Of a stretch of DNA of 64,000 bases, positions 8,715-16,775 are shown in pieces. The position numbers and the translations under genes are program-made. Under the pieces are notes generated by a model. That model did not search any database. It saw nothing but the letters and a program-made list of their open reading frames with translations, and was not told the origin of the DNA. How positions within the stretch are numbered: position 1 is the first letter of the stretch; every line of letters begins with the position of its first letter. The DNA is from Betaproteobacteria bacterium GR16-43 (GTDB lineage: Bacteria; Pseudomonadota; Gammaproteobacteria; Burkholderiales; Usitatibacteraceae), in assembly GCA_001953215.1 (NCBI GenBank), contig CP019169.1:2294001-2358000 (forward strand). The letters run 5' to 3'.

Positions 8715-10072
8715 AACGCGAGGGTGAAGAGCGCTCCGCCGTCCGGGTTGGCGTCGACGCGAACGCTGCCCCCATGGGACTGCATGATCTCGCGCACGAT
8801 GGCGAGTCCCAGTCCCGCGCCGTCACCGCGGCGTTCACGGCCGCGCCAGAAGCGATCGAAAACGCGTTCGCGGTCCGCATCCGCGATGCCGCAGCCCCGG
8901 TCGGCGACGCTCAATCGTCCGTCCGCGTGGACGGCCACGGCCACTTCGCTGCCATCGGGGGCGTGCGCGACCGCGTTCTCCACGAGGTTGCGGATCGCAT
9001 CGGCGATGGCGTGGCCGTTGCCGCGCACCACGACGGGTTCTCCCGCCGGCGAGACCCCGAGCGAGACCCGCCTCGCGATGGCCCACGGCGCCATCGAGGC
9101 GACCACGCCGGTGGCGGTGCCGTTGAGATCCACGCGATCCGAAAGGTCGAGCGCGATGGCGTCGAGCCGGGCCACGCGCAACAACTGCTCCACCAACCGG
9201 TTCATGCGCGCGACGTCCGCGCGCAACTTCGCGAGCTCCTCGTCGCCTTCGATCGTGTCGAGCGCGCCCGTGAGGATCGCGAGCGGCGTGCGCAGCTCGT
9301 GGGCCGCGTTCGCGGTGAACTCGCGCTGCACGGCGAAGCCCTTGTCGAGCCGGCCGAGCGCGTGGTTGACCGCGACGACGAGCGGAACGACTTCGCTGGG
9401 AAGGCCGTCCTCGGGCAGGCGCACCGCGGTGGCTTGCGGGCCGATCGAAGCGGCGAGGTGCGAAGCCTTGCGCACGTTGCCCAGGCCGCTTCGAATGGCG
9501 AGCACGCCGACACCCAGGGTGAGGATGAACAGCAGCGGAATCATCCATGCGATGTCGACCATGAACTCACGCAGGAGTGCGTCGACGAGGGCGGAGGCGC
9601 CCCGGGCGCGAGCCACGGCGATCGAGAGCGTGCCGGCCGCGCTCGGCCGGCGCACGCAGATGCCGTAGTAATCGTCCTTCGGCTCGCCGAAATCCTGGAG
9701 GCGGAAATAGCGCGGCTCTTCGCCCGCCCCGGCTTTCCAGGCGGTCACGCGGACGCCGAAGTCGGCGTTCGAGGTGGCGACGAGGAACCCCTTCGAATCG
9801 CGGATGGCGAAAGCGTCGCTGCCGCCCGGTTTCCGGTAGGCCTCGGCAATGGCCGGCGGCAGCACGAGGCGGGCAGAGCCGTCGGGTGCGAGCGAGACGG
9901 CGCGCGCGAGCGCGGTGGCCTGGTCGGAGAGGTCGTGGTCGTTGATCGAATCGGCGGTCCGCATCGTGCGAACCAGGAGCAGGCCCACCACGGCGATCGT
10001 GATCGCCACGTAGAAGAGCGCCAGCCGCCAGGCCAGCCTGAACTGCAGTGAGTTGCGCCACCCCGTGTTCAC
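8693..10072 (-). CDS. Sensor histidine kinase
   Basis: 459 residues from GTG 10072, which overlaps the regulator stop as GTGA (translational coupling). Two membrane spans (about 13-35 and 174-193) flank a periplasmic sensor domain of about 135 residues, followed by the DHp helix with phospho-acceptor H258 (NAAHELRTPLAIL) and a HATPase domain (NLVENAVAHA, DRGCGIAD, GAGLGLAIV). Architecture resembles the TctE/QseC class. Longer upstream reading would only run antisense-free into the regulator gene and is rejected. It forms a two-component system with the OmpR-type regulator, and is convergent with the sox genes, whose expression it might control; that link is inferred from position only. Confidence 0.9.
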   Translation of the reverse strand: MNTGWRNSLQFRLAWRLALFYVAITIAVVGLLLVRTMRTADSINDHDLSDQATALARAVSLAPDGSARLVLPPAIAEAYRKPGGSDAFAIRDSKGFLVATSNADFGVRVTAWKAGAGEEPRYFRLQDFGEPKDDYYGICVRRPSAAGTLSIAVARARGASALVDALLREFMVDIAWMIPLLFILTLGVGVLAIRSGLGNVRKASHLAASIGPQATAVRLPEDGLPSEVVPLVVAVNHALGRLDKGFAVQREFTANAAHELRTPLAILTGALDTIEGDEELAKLRADVARMNRLVEQLLRVARLDAIALDLSDRVDLNGTATGVVASMAPWAIARRVSLGVSPAGEPVVVRGNGHAIADAIRNLVENAVAHAPDGSEVAVAVHADGRLSVADRGCGIADADRERVFDRFWRGRERRGDGAGLGLAIVREIMQSHGGSVRVDANPDGGALFTLAFQPSATA

Positions 10073-10746
10073 GTCTTCGGTTCCGTCAGCAGGTAGCCCA
10101 CGCCGCGGACCGTGTGGATCGCCGCATCGCACCCCGCCTCCTCCAGCTTGCGTCGCAGGTGATGCACGTGCACGGGGATGGTGTTCGACTCGACTTCGTC
10201 GTCGAAGCCGTAGAGCTTCTCGAGCAGGAGGCCCTTTGGAACGACGCGCCCGAGGCGGCGCATCAGGTGCTCGAGGATGGTGGCCTCGCGCCGCGGCAAC
10301 GCGACCGATTGCGTGCCGACGCGGACGTGGCACTCCACCGTGTCGAAGGAAATGTTGCCCGCCGTGAGCGTGCTGCCGAGCAAGCCGCCGGGACGCCGCA
10401 GCAGGGCCTTCACGCGCGCGAGGAGTTCCTTCACGTCGAAGGGCTTCACGAGGTAGTCGTCCCCGCCGCGGTCCAGGCCACGCACGCGATCGTCGACGGC
10501 GTCGCGCGCCGTGAGGATGAGGATCGGCACCGCGTTGCCCTGCGAGCGCAGGTGCGCCAGGAGCTCGAGTCCGTCGCCGTCGGGAAGGCCGAGGTCGAGG
10601 ATGGCGGCGTCATAGGGTGCATTCGCGAACGCTTCGCGGGCTTCGCGGCAGCGCGTGACGACGTCGACCGTGAAGCCGGCGCGCCGGAGCGCGACCTCGA
10701 GGATCTCCGTGATTCGCGCTTCGTCCTCGACGACCAGCAGTCGCAT
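10069..10746 (-). CDS. OmpR-family response regulator
   Basis: 225 residues. Receiver domain with phospho-acceptor D51 (AILDLGLPDGDG) and Lys102 (YLVKPFD), followed by a winged-helix output domain (DDEVESNTIPVHVHHLRRKL, VRGVGYLL). Resembles TctD/QseB/KdpE-type regulators. GGAGG precedes ATG 10746. The kinase gene follows with a 4-base overlap. It is divergent from the metallo-beta-lactamase-fold gene, and direct TAAG repeats spaced 11 bp lie in the shared upstream region. Confidence 0.92.
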   Translation of the reverse strand: MRLLVVEDEARITEILEVALRRAGFTVDVVTRCREAREAFANAPYDAAILDLGLPDGDGLELLAHLRSQGNAVPILILTARDAVDDRVRGLDRGGDDYLVKPFDVKELLARVKALLRRPGGLLGSTLTAGNISFDTVECHVRVGTQSVALPRREATILEHLMRRLGRVVPKGLLLEKLYGFDDEVESNTIPVHVHHLRRKLEEAGCDAAIHTVRGVGYLLTEPKT

Positions 10747-10793
10747 TCGACCTCCGCGTTAGGGTACCGGATTCGAGTGGTACGCAATCCAGT

Positions 10794-10811
10794 CTAAGGC
10801 AGGATTAAGCG
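10794..10811. promoter_or_regulatory. Possible OmpR-type direct repeat
   Basis: CTAAGGC at 10794-10800 and TTAAGCG at 10805-10811 place TAAG twice at 11-bp spacing; GGTTAAT follows at 10834-10840. TTAA-containing direct repeats are typical sites of QseB/TctD-like regulators. The site is midway between the regulator and the exported hydrolase gene. Weak, inferred. Confidence 0.3.
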
Positions 10812-10889
10812 TGCCCCAAGCGCGATAACGCTGGGTTAATGGTGGGCCGCCTACAATGGCCGTGCGGGTTCGAAAATTCGGAGGTAGCG

Positions 10890-11837
10890 ATGGGTGTGCG
10901 TCGGTGGGCATGGGGTCTTCTCGGAATGACGCTGGTGGCGTTCAGTGCGAGCCCTGCCGGGCCCATTCTTCCCGCTCCGTCACACGTCTCGCCGTCCGCC
11001 TGGGCCTGGATCGGTCCGCTCGATCCGCCTTCGAAGAAGAACGCGGGCTTCCGCATGAACCTCGGGTTCGTCGTCGGGCGCGATGCGGTCGCGGTGATCG
11101 ACACGGGCTACACCCCCGAGATGGCGGAGGAAATGGTGGCCGCCATCCGCAAGGTGACGCCGCTGCCGATTCGCTATGCGATCGACACCAACTCCCAGCC
11201 GCACCGGTTCATGGGAAACGATGTCTTCCGCAAGCAGGGTGCACGCGTTATCGCCTCGGTGGAAGCCGCGGAGCGCATGGAGAAGGAGGGCGGCGATTTC
11301 GTGCGCGCCATCGCGGCGGCGCTCGAGCGCGACGCGAAGTTCGTCGTGCCCGCGCCGCCGGACCAGTTGATTCCGGTGAACGGCAGCGCGCGCTTCAACC
11401 TCGGCGGCGGGATCGTGCTCGAAGTCATGAACGTCGGGCAAGCCCACACGAGCGGCAGCCTGGTGGTGCGTGTCGTACCCGATCGCGTCGTGTTTGCGGG
11501 CGATGTGCTCTACGCCGGACGGCTTCCCGCGGTCCTGCCCGACAGCAGCCTCACGGGGTGGATCGCGGCCTTCGAGCGGCTGCGCACGATCGATGCGCAC
11601 GCTTTCGTTCCGGGCCACGGCGAGCCCGCGCAGCTCTCGAAGTTCGAGGAGCCGACGCTCGCCTACCTCAAGGCGCTCAAGGCCCACATGGATGCCGCGT
11701 TCAAGGCCGGGAAGGACTCCAGCACCGCGGTGAAGACATTCGACGCGTCCCGCTGGAAGAAACTCGCCAATTTCGACGAGCTCGCCACCCGGAACGCGGC
11801 GCTGGCCTACCTCGAGAGCGAACGAGCGGGGTTCTAA
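10890..11837 (+). CDS. Exported metallo-beta-lactamase-fold protein with altered metal site
   Basis: 315 residues from ATG 10890, preceded by GGAGG; an upstream in-frame ATG at 10839 is less likely because it has no ribosome site and would bury the signal peptide (MGVRRWAWGLLGMTLVAF). The fold is that of the SoxH-related zinc hydrolases: VIDTGYTPEM, then TNSQPHRFMGN (residues 100-110) where TH-x-H-x-DH-xxGN is expected, H186 (GQAHTSG), D205 (VFAGDVLY) and H243 (VPGHGEP). Thus the first three metal-binding histidines and the Asp are N101, Q103, H105 and R106. A di-zinc site cannot be built as usual. A role near the sox genes is suggested by position. The stop codon TAA is the first three bases of a long hairpin repeat. 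Confidence 0.82.
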   Translation: MGVRRWAWGLLGMTLVAFSASPAGPILPAPSHVSPSAWAWIGPLDPPSKKNAGFRMNLGFVVGRDAVAVIDTGYTPEMAEEMVAAIRKVTPLPIRYAIDTNSQPHRFMGNDVFRKQGARVIASVEAAERMEKEGGDFVRAIAAALERDAKFVVPAPPDQLIPVNGSARFNLGGGIVLEVMNVGQAHTSGSLVVRVVPDRVVFAGDVLYAGRLPAVLPDSSLTGWIAAFERLRTIDAHAFVPGHGEPAQLSKFEEPTLAYLKALKAHMDAAFKAGKDSSTAVKTFDASRWKKLANFDELATRNAALAYLESERAGF

Positions 11838-11909
11838 ATCGGGGTCAGGGTAGAAATATCTTCCCGAGGCTCTTGCCTCGAAAGATATTTCTACCCTGAC
11901 CCCGATTTA
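11835..11909. repeat. Hairpin repeat, family A copy 1
   Basis: Perfect 28-bp arms at 11835-11862 and 11882-11909, each containing TCGGGGTCAGGGTAGAAATA. The 19-nt loop has its own 6-bp hairpin (CGAGGC/GCCTCG). It lies between convergent genes, could stop transcription from both sides, and includes the stop codon of the upstream gene. Confidence 0.9.
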
Positions 11910-11920
11910 GTCTGACCCAA

Positions 11921-12535
11921 CTATTTCGACGGCCACCCGTCGAGCACGACCTGCGCCACGCGCTTGAGCTCCTGCCGGGTGGCGCCGCTCGTGGCCTGCA
12001 CCGCCATGCCTTGATGCACCGCGGCCACGTAGCGCGCGAGGTCGGCGGCGTTGGCGCTCGCGGGAAGGTCGCCTTCGGCTTTCGCCTTTTGGAAGCGCTT
12101 CGCGATCGCCTTCTCGTAGCCCTTGCGCCTCTCCACCAGTTCCTGGCGCACCGGGTCCGAGGATGTAGCGCACGAGAGCGCCCCCTGCACGACGAGGCAG
12201 CCCCGCGGGTTCTCCGGATTGGTGAGTTGCTCGGCCGCGCCCACCAGGAATTTCTCGACGACGCCGCGCGCCGTCGGGGCCGTCAGGGCTTCCCCGATGA
12301 AGCAGGCGGATCCCTCGCCGTAGCGCTCCAGCGCCTTTCGGAAAAGGTCCTCCTTGTTGCCGAAGGCCGCGTAGAGGCTGGGCTTGTTGATGCCCATGGC
12401 CTCGGTGAGGTCGGCCATCGACGTCCCCTCGTAGCCCTTCTGCCAGAAGAGCCGCAGCGCGCGCGTGAGCGCTTCCTCGGCGTCGAAGGCGCGCGGGCGG
12501 CCGAGGGGCGGGGCGGGGGTCCGGGAGGTGGCCAT
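11921..12535 (-). CDS. TetR/AcrR-family transcriptional regulator
   Basis: 204 residues from ATG 12535. N-terminal helix-turn-helix FDAEEALTRALRLFWQKGYE followed by TSMADLTEAMGINKPSLYAAFG is a typical TetR domain of the subgroup with a LYAAFGNKE recognition helix. The C-terminal ligand domain (RGCLVVQGALSC) resembles regulators of short-chain dehydrogenase and efflux genes. It is divergent from an SDR gene, with two copies of a palindromic motif in between. A perfect TATAAT ends seven bases before the chosen ATG and no ribosome site is seen, so the mRNA may be leaderless. An in-frame ATG at 12556 would lie upstream of that -10 and is less likely. Confidence 0.9.
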   Translation of the reverse strand: MATSRTPAPPLGRPRAFDAEEALTRALRLFWQKGYEGTSMADLTEAMGINKPSLYAAFGNKEDLFRKALERYGEGSACFIGEALTAPTARGVVEKFLVGAAEQLTNPENPRGCLVVQGALSCATSSDPVRQELVERRKGYEKAIAKRFQKAKAEGDLPASANAADLARYVAAVHQGMAVQATSGATRQELKRVAQVVLDGWPSK

Positions 12536-12541
12536 GGAGCC

Positions 12542-12547
12542 ATTATA
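12542..12547 (-). promoter_or_regulatory. TetR gene -10 element
   Basis: TATAAT on the minus strand, six bases before ATG 12535; the predicted transcript start coincides with the start codon. No convincing -35 hexamer is seen. Confidence 0.45.
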
Positions 12548-12554
12548 ACGAAAC

Positions 12555-12568
12555 ATACCGAAAGGTAC
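12555..12568. promoter_or_regulatory. Candidate TetR operator 1
   Basis: ATACCGAAAGGTAC, a partial palindrome (TACC-GAAA-GGTA). It matches operator 2 at 12612-12625 in most positions (consensus RTACCGANNRGTAC). It lies upstream of the TetR -10 element, where binding would block its transcription. Confidence 0.6.
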
Positions 12569-12577
12569 AGAAATGTC

Positions 12578-12606
12578 TTGACAGGCCCGCCGGCCGTCCC
12601 TACAGT
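12578..12606 (+). promoter_or_regulatory. SDR gene promoter
   Basis: TTGACA at 12578-12583, 17-bp spacer, TACAGT at 12601-12606: a near-consensus sigma-70 promoter reading towards the SDR gene. Operator 2 begins six bases after the -10 element, overlapping the transcript start. Confidence 0.7.
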
Positions 12607-12611
12607 CTTCT

Positions 12612-12625
12612 GTACCGACTAGTAC
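12612..12625. promoter_or_regulatory. Candidate TetR operator 2
   Basis: GTACCGACTAGTAC, inside the 16-bp inverted repeat TGTAC-N6-GTACA at 12611-12626. It sits at the likely transcript start of the SDR gene, an ideal repression site. Confidence 0.65.
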
Positions 12626-12655
12626 ACAAACCCCTGAACCTTGAAAGGAAACACC

Positions 12656-13402
12656 ATGGCAACGACCAAGTCAGCAAAAGTGGCCTTCATCACCGGCGGC
12701 AATCGCGGCATCGGCTTCGAAACGGCGCGGGAACTGGGCGAGCAGGGCATCGAGGTGGTGCTCGGCGTTCGTGACCTGGACAAGGGCCTCGAAGCCGTCA
12801 AGAAACTCCAGGCGCGGGGCATCCGGGCCGCGGCGATCCGCTTCGACGCGGAAGACGCCGCCACCTTCCAGCTGGCCCACGACTACTTCGCGGAAAAGCA
12901 CGGCAAGCTCGACATCCTGGTGAACAACGCCGGCGTCATGAAGGAGAAGCTCGAGGACGGAGCCAACAGCAGCAAGGTGAGCACGCGCACGCTTCGCGAC
13001 ACCTTCGAGACCAACTTCTTCGCGGTCGTGGCGCTCACGCAGGTCCTGCTGCCGCTGGTGCGCAAGGCGCCGGAGGGTCGCATCGTCAACCTCTCCAGCA
13101 TCCTGGGTTCGCTCACGCTGCACAGCCAGCCGGATTCGCCGATCGCGTTCGCCAAGGCCTTCGCCTACAACGCGTCGAAGACCGCGCTGAACGCCTTCAC
13201 CGTGCACCTGGCCAACGAGTTGAAGGACACGCCGGTCAAGGTGAACTCCGCGCACCCCGGCTGGGTGAAGACCGACATGGGCGGCGAAGCGGCACCACTC
13301 GAAGTGGCCGAAGGCGGCAAGACGAGCGCCCAACTCGCGCTCCTCGACAGCAAGGGCTCTAACGGTGCGTTCGTGCACGTCGGGCAAGCACTGCCCTGGT
13401 AG
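12656..13402 (+). CDS. Short-chain dehydrogenase/reductase
   Basis: 248 residues from ATG 12656, preceded by GAAAGGAA. Rossmann NAD(P)-binding motif TGGNRGIG (13-20), NNAG (90-93), catalytic Ser148 (VNLSSIL), Tyr171 and Lys175 (YNASK). R39-D40 after the second strand points to NADPH preference. The set resembles carbonyl-reductase-like SDRs that are often controlled by a divergent TetR protein sensing reactive carbonyls. Cytosolic. It ends six bases before the convergent HEAT/ankyrin gene. Confidence 0.92.
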   Translation: MATTKSAKVAFITGGNRGIGFETARELGEQGIEVVLGVRDLDKGLEAVKKLQARGIRAAAIRFDAEDAATFQLAHDYFAEKHGKLDILVNNAGVMKEKLEDGANSSKVSTRTLRDTFETNFFAVVALTQVLLPLVRKAPEGRIVNLSSILGSLTLHSQPDSPIAFAKAFAYNASKTALNAFTVHLANELKDTPVKVNSAHPGWVKTDMGGEAAPLEVAEGGKTSAQLALLDSKGSNGAFVHVGQALPW

Positions 13403-13408
13403 GTATTT

Positions 13409-15154
13409 TTACTTCTTCGTAGCCTTCCGGATCATCGCGACGACCTTGGGCTGGTCCTTGTAGCCCTGCTCGAGGTCCTTCGCGCGCGCGGCGGGCATGC
13501 GGTAGCCGGCGGCGATGAGTTCCTCGAGACCGTCACCCGCTTCGATCAGCCCGAACTCGAACGCGTCCAGGCCGGAGGCGTTGCGCGGCTCCTTCTTCGC
13601 GCCGGCCTTGAGCAGCATGCGGATCAGCTCGCGGTCGCAGCCCTTGCTCATCGCCTGCATCAGCGTGGTGTTGCCGTTCTGGTCGGCGGCGTTCACGTCG
13701 GCGCCGCGTTCGAGCAGGAGCTTGATCATCTCCTTGGTCGCCGGCTTCGTCGGGCGCACCTTGGGTGAACAGTGGTTGCCGAAGAACAGCATCATGCGCA
13801 TCGGCGAGCCCATGTCCGCGGCGCCGTCGTTCGGCGTCATCCCGGCGTCGAGCAGAGCGCGGACCACTTCCACGTCGGCTTGCTGCAGCGCGCGGTAGAA
13901 CGATCCCTGCTCGAAAGTGATGTTCCTTTCACGCAGCACTGCGAGTCCCGCGCCCTCAGCGCCCATCGACGAGGGCGTAGCAGCCGCGACGGTCTCGCTG
14001 TTCCCGGCGAGCGTCTTCAGTGCACTCTTCGCCTCGTCGCGCACGTCGGCGTCGGCATCCTTCTCCGCGGCCAGCGTCAACGCGGGCTTGCCCACGGCGG
14101 CGACGCGCGATTTCGCCGCGGCGGAAACGGGTTGCTTCGGGTCTCCCATCTCGCCGATGGCGCGCGCGGCGGAGCGTCTCACGTACTTGTCCGAGTCGCG
14201 AAGCGAGGCGACGACCCGATCGATCTCGGCCGAAGCGAGCCCGCCCGCGGATCCGAGCGCCGACAAGGCCCCGGAACGCACGGACTTGTCGCGGTCATCG
14301 AGCAAGGCCGCGGCGCGCGGCGCCCACACGACGACATCCGCTTCCTTCTTCACCGCGCGCAGGTGGTACAGCCCGGCTTCGCGCTCCTTGGGATTCGGAG
14401 AGGAAAGAAAACCGACGAGCAGGTCGCGCCATCCGTCGGGCGGCGGCTGGTAGAGCGCGATCGTCTTCAGCAGGACGATCTTCCCGCCGCGGATGTTCCG
14501 CGCTTCCCGCATCAAAGTGGGCAGCAGTGAACGGTCCTTTGTCTCGGCCAGGTCTTCGAGCGCCTCCTTCGCGAGCTCGGTGTTCTTCTCCGCGGCATCG
14601 CCCTGGTCGGTCGCCCAGCGTTCGAGGTAGGCGATCATCACGTCGAGCAGGCGGGCGGAAGGCTCGTTGCCGATGAGGTTCCGCGCGACCAGGAAGCGCG
14701 AGGTGATCGTCGCATCCTTCGAATCGAAGACACGCTTGTTGGCCGGCACGAGTTCCTTCTCGGACATCCCGATCGACTGGAGCGCGCCCGCGGCCTGCGC
14801 GACAACGTTCGAATCCGGATCGCCCAGCGCCTTCACGAGCGCGTCGCGCGCGGGCTTCGCCGCCGGATCGCCCGACTTCCACAATCCGCCGGCGGCCGCG
14901 ATGCGAACGTTCGGCGCGGGATCGGAGAGCGCCGCGGCCAGGGCCTCGATGCCTTCGGGATACTTGGTCCCGCCCAGGGAGTCGGCGGCCTCTTCGCGCG
15001 CCGCAGGGTCGCGGGCCTTCTTGAGGGTCTGGATGTGCTCGTTCGCCACCTTGCGGAAGAACTTCTCCGGATCGGAATCGAACAGGTCGGCGATTCCTCC
15101 GGCGCGCGCGAGGCATGCCACGAAGCAGCAAGCAAACAGCAAGGCTCGAATCAT
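13409..15154 (-). CDS. Exported HEAT-repeat and ankyrin-repeat protein
   Basis: 581 residues from ATG 15154, which gives a signal peptide (MIRALLFACCFVACLARA). Residues about 45-390 are PBS-lyase/HEAT-like repeats (for example DPAPNVRIAAAGGLWKSGDP, DRDKSVRSGALSALG, DSDKYVRRSAARAIGEMGDP). Residues about 430-560 are ankyrin-like repeats (LLERGADVNAADQNGNTTLM). Both are protein-interaction scaffolds; no catalytic motif is seen. Periplasmic location follows from the signal peptide. The open frame continues upstream through the MATE gene but that part is antisense shadow. Partner unknown. Confidence 0.8.
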   Translation of the reverse strand: MIRALLFACCFVACLARAGGIADLFDSDPEKFFRKVANEHIQTLKKARDPAAREEAADSLGGTKYPEGIEALAAALSDPAPNVRIAAAGGLWKSGDPAAKPARDALVKALGDPDSNVVAQAAGALQSIGMSEKELVPANKRVFDSKDATITSRFLVARNLIGNEPSARLLDVMIAYLERWATDQGDAAEKNTELAKEALEDLAETKDRSLLPTLMREARNIRGGKIVLLKTIALYQPPPDGWRDLLVGFLSSPNPKEREAGLYHLRAVKKEADVVVWAPRAAALLDDRDKSVRSGALSALGSAGGLASAEIDRVVASLRDSDKYVRRSAARAIGEMGDPKQPVSAAAKSRVAAVGKPALTLAAEKDADADVRDEAKSALKTLAGNSETVAAATPSSMGAEGAGLAVLRERNITFEQGSFYRALQQADVEVVRALLDAGMTPNDGAADMGSPMRMMLFFGNHCSPKVRPTKPATKEMIKLLLERGADVNAADQNGNTTLMQAMSKGCDRELIRMLLKAGAKKEPRNASGLDAFEFGLIEAGDGLEELIAAGYRMPAARAKDLEQGYKDQPKVVAMIRKATKK

Positions 15155-15184
15155 GAGAGTTCTCCCCAAACGCCAATCATAATA

Positions 15185-15197
15185 GGGGTCTGACCCC
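15185..15197. repeat. Short palindrome GGGGTCTGACCCC (family F copy 1)
   Basis: A 13-base perfect palindrome in the divergent gap between the HEAT/ankyrin and MATE genes, 15 bases before the MATE start. The same sequence occurs at 21912-21924 and 63671-63687. Confidence 0.75.
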
Positions 15198-15211
15198 CAA
15201 CCTTGTGATCC

Positions 15212-16546
15212 ATGAAGGACCTCACGCAGGGCCCCATCCCGAAGCACATCGTTTCCATGTCGATCCCGATGGGCATCGGCATGCTGCTGCAGACGCTCTA
15301 CTACTTCGTCGACCTGTACTTCATTGCGCGCCTCGGCGAGTCGGCACTCGCCGGCGCGAGCGCCGCGGGCAACGTGATGATGTTCGTCTTCGCGCTCACG
15401 CAGACGCTGGGCGTCGGAACCGGGGCGCTCGTCTCGCACGCGGTCGGCCGCAAGGATCGCGATGACGCGAACCTCCTGTTCAACCAGGCCGTGTCGCTCG
15501 CCGGCCTGATGGTGGCGGTGACGCTCGTGTTCGGCTACGCGTTGGCCTGGCCCTACATGCGGGCCATCGGCGCGGACGAGCCCACCATCGAAGCCGGCGT
15601 CACGTTCCTGCTGTGGTTCATCCCGGGCCTCGCGTTGCAGTACCCCATGGTCGTGATGGGCGCGGGCCTGCGCGCCACGGGCATCGTGAAGCCGACGATG
15701 GTGGTGCAGATGGTCACCGTGGTGCTGAATGCGATCCTGGCCCCCGTGTTCATCGCGGGTTGGGGCACGGGGCACGCGATGGGTGTGGCCGGCGCGGGCC
15801 TCGCCACTTCCGTCGCCACGCTGGCCGGCAACGTCGTCCTCGCCATCTATTTCGTGCGGCTCGAGAAGTACGTCACGTTCAACCGGGCGCAGTGGAAGCC
15901 GCGCGTGGACAAGTGGAAGGCCTTGTTGAAAGTCGGCGTGCCGGCGGGCGGCGAGTTCGCCGCGATGGGGCTCTTCACCGTCACGGTCTACTGGATCACC
16001 GGTGCCTTCGGCGCCGCGGCGCAGGCGGGCTTCGGCATCGGATCGCGGATCATGCAGATGGTGTTCCTGCCCGCGATGGCGGTGGCTTTCGCCGCCGCGC
16101 CGATCGCCGGACAGAATTTCGGCGCCCGCAGCTTCGGCCGCGTGCGCGAGACCTTCCGCTCGGCGGCCATCGGCAGTTGCCTCCTGATGGCGATCATCAC
16201 GCTCTTCTGCCAGGTCGAGGGCGAAGCGATGGCGAGGATCTTCTCGCAGGATCCGGCGGTGGTCGGCGTCACCATCGGATTCCTCCACGTCATCTCCTTG
16301 AATTTCGTCGCCGTCGGCCTCATCTTCACTTGTTCGGCGCTCTTCCAGGCCATGGGCAATACGTGGCCCTCGTTCCTCAGCATGGGGGTTCGCCTCGTCA
16401 CCTTCGCCGTGCCCGCGATCTGGCTTTCCCGCCATCCGGGATTCCAGCTCCACCACCTCTGGTACATCTCGATGGTGACCGTCGTGATCCAGGCGGCGTT
16501 GAGCCTTTGGCTCCTCCAGGGGCAGTTTCGCGCACGGTTGAGGTAA
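15212..16546 (+). CDS. MATE-family efflux transporter
   Basis: 444 residues with about 12 membrane helices in two homologous halves. The N-terminal PIPKHIVSMSIPMGIGMLLQ and the second-half start VGVPAGGEFAAMGLF are typical MATE repeats, as are LYYFVDLYFIARLGESALAG and the FGIGSRIMQM helix. Inner-membrane exporter of cationic or aromatic compounds driven by proton or sodium antiport. The start ATG 15212 has only a weak ribosome site. It is divergent from the HEAT/ankyrin gene and followed by a long inverted repeat before lon. Confidence 0.92.
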   Translation: MKDLTQGPIPKHIVSMSIPMGIGMLLQTLYYFVDLYFIARLGESALAGASAAGNVMMFVFALTQTLGVGTGALVSHAVGRKDRDDANLLFNQAVSLAGLMVAVTLVFGYALAWPYMRAIGADEPTIEAGVTFLLWFIPGLALQYPMVVMGAGLRATGIVKPTMVVQMVTVVLNAILAPVFIAGWGTGHAMGVAGAGLATSVATLAGNVVLAIYFVRLEKYVTFNRAQWKPRVDKWKALLKVGVPAGGEFAAMGLFTVTVYWITGAFGAAAQAGFGIGSRIMQMVFLPAMAVAFAAAPIAGQNFGARSFGRVRETFRSAAIGSCLLMAIITLFCQVEGEAMARIFSQDPAVVGVTIGFLHVISLNFVAVGLIFTCSALFQAMGNTWPSFLSMGVRLVTFAVPAIWLSRHPGFQLHHLWYISMVTVVIQAALSLWLLQGQFRARLR

Positions 16547-16552
16547 GGCAAA

Positions 16553-16699
16553 GTCAAAAGCGATTGAACCGCAGAGGCCCCGGAGGCCCCGGAGGAAAAG
16601 CGAAATCGGTAGTGAGTATCTGCGAAAGAGTCGGAGCTCAATTCTTCGTTGGGTTTTCTCCGGGGCCTCCGGGGCCTCTGCGGTTCAATCGCTTTTGAC
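16553..16699. repeat. Long inverted repeat, family D copy 1
   Basis: Arms about 46 bp long at 16553-16599 and 16654-16699, starting GTCAAAAGCGATTGAACC and continuing with the nonamer series GCAGAGGCC, CCGGAGGCC, CCGGAGGAA. The unpaired middle is about 55 nt. It fills the gap between the MATE and lon genes. Confidence 0.9.
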
Positions 16700-16705
16700 C
16701 TTCAA

Positions 16706-16725
16706 ATTCCCGCCTCGGCGGGAAT
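16706..16725. repeat. REP-like palindrome
   Basis: ATTCCCGCCTCGGCGGGAAT, directly after the long inverted repeat. Same family as 6561-6587 and the pair flanking the element near 45 kb. Confidence 0.7.
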
Positions 16726-16775
16726 GACGTTGAAATGGGGCGGCCCGGCCATACATGGTCCGAAAGGACCCCCCA

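Noticed and set aside
15155..16456. N-terminal extension of the HEAT/ankyrin frame through the MATE gene
   Set aside because: The extension is antisense to a clear MATE gene, rich in His/Arg/Glu as expected for a shadow frame, and a signal peptide at 15154 marks the real start.
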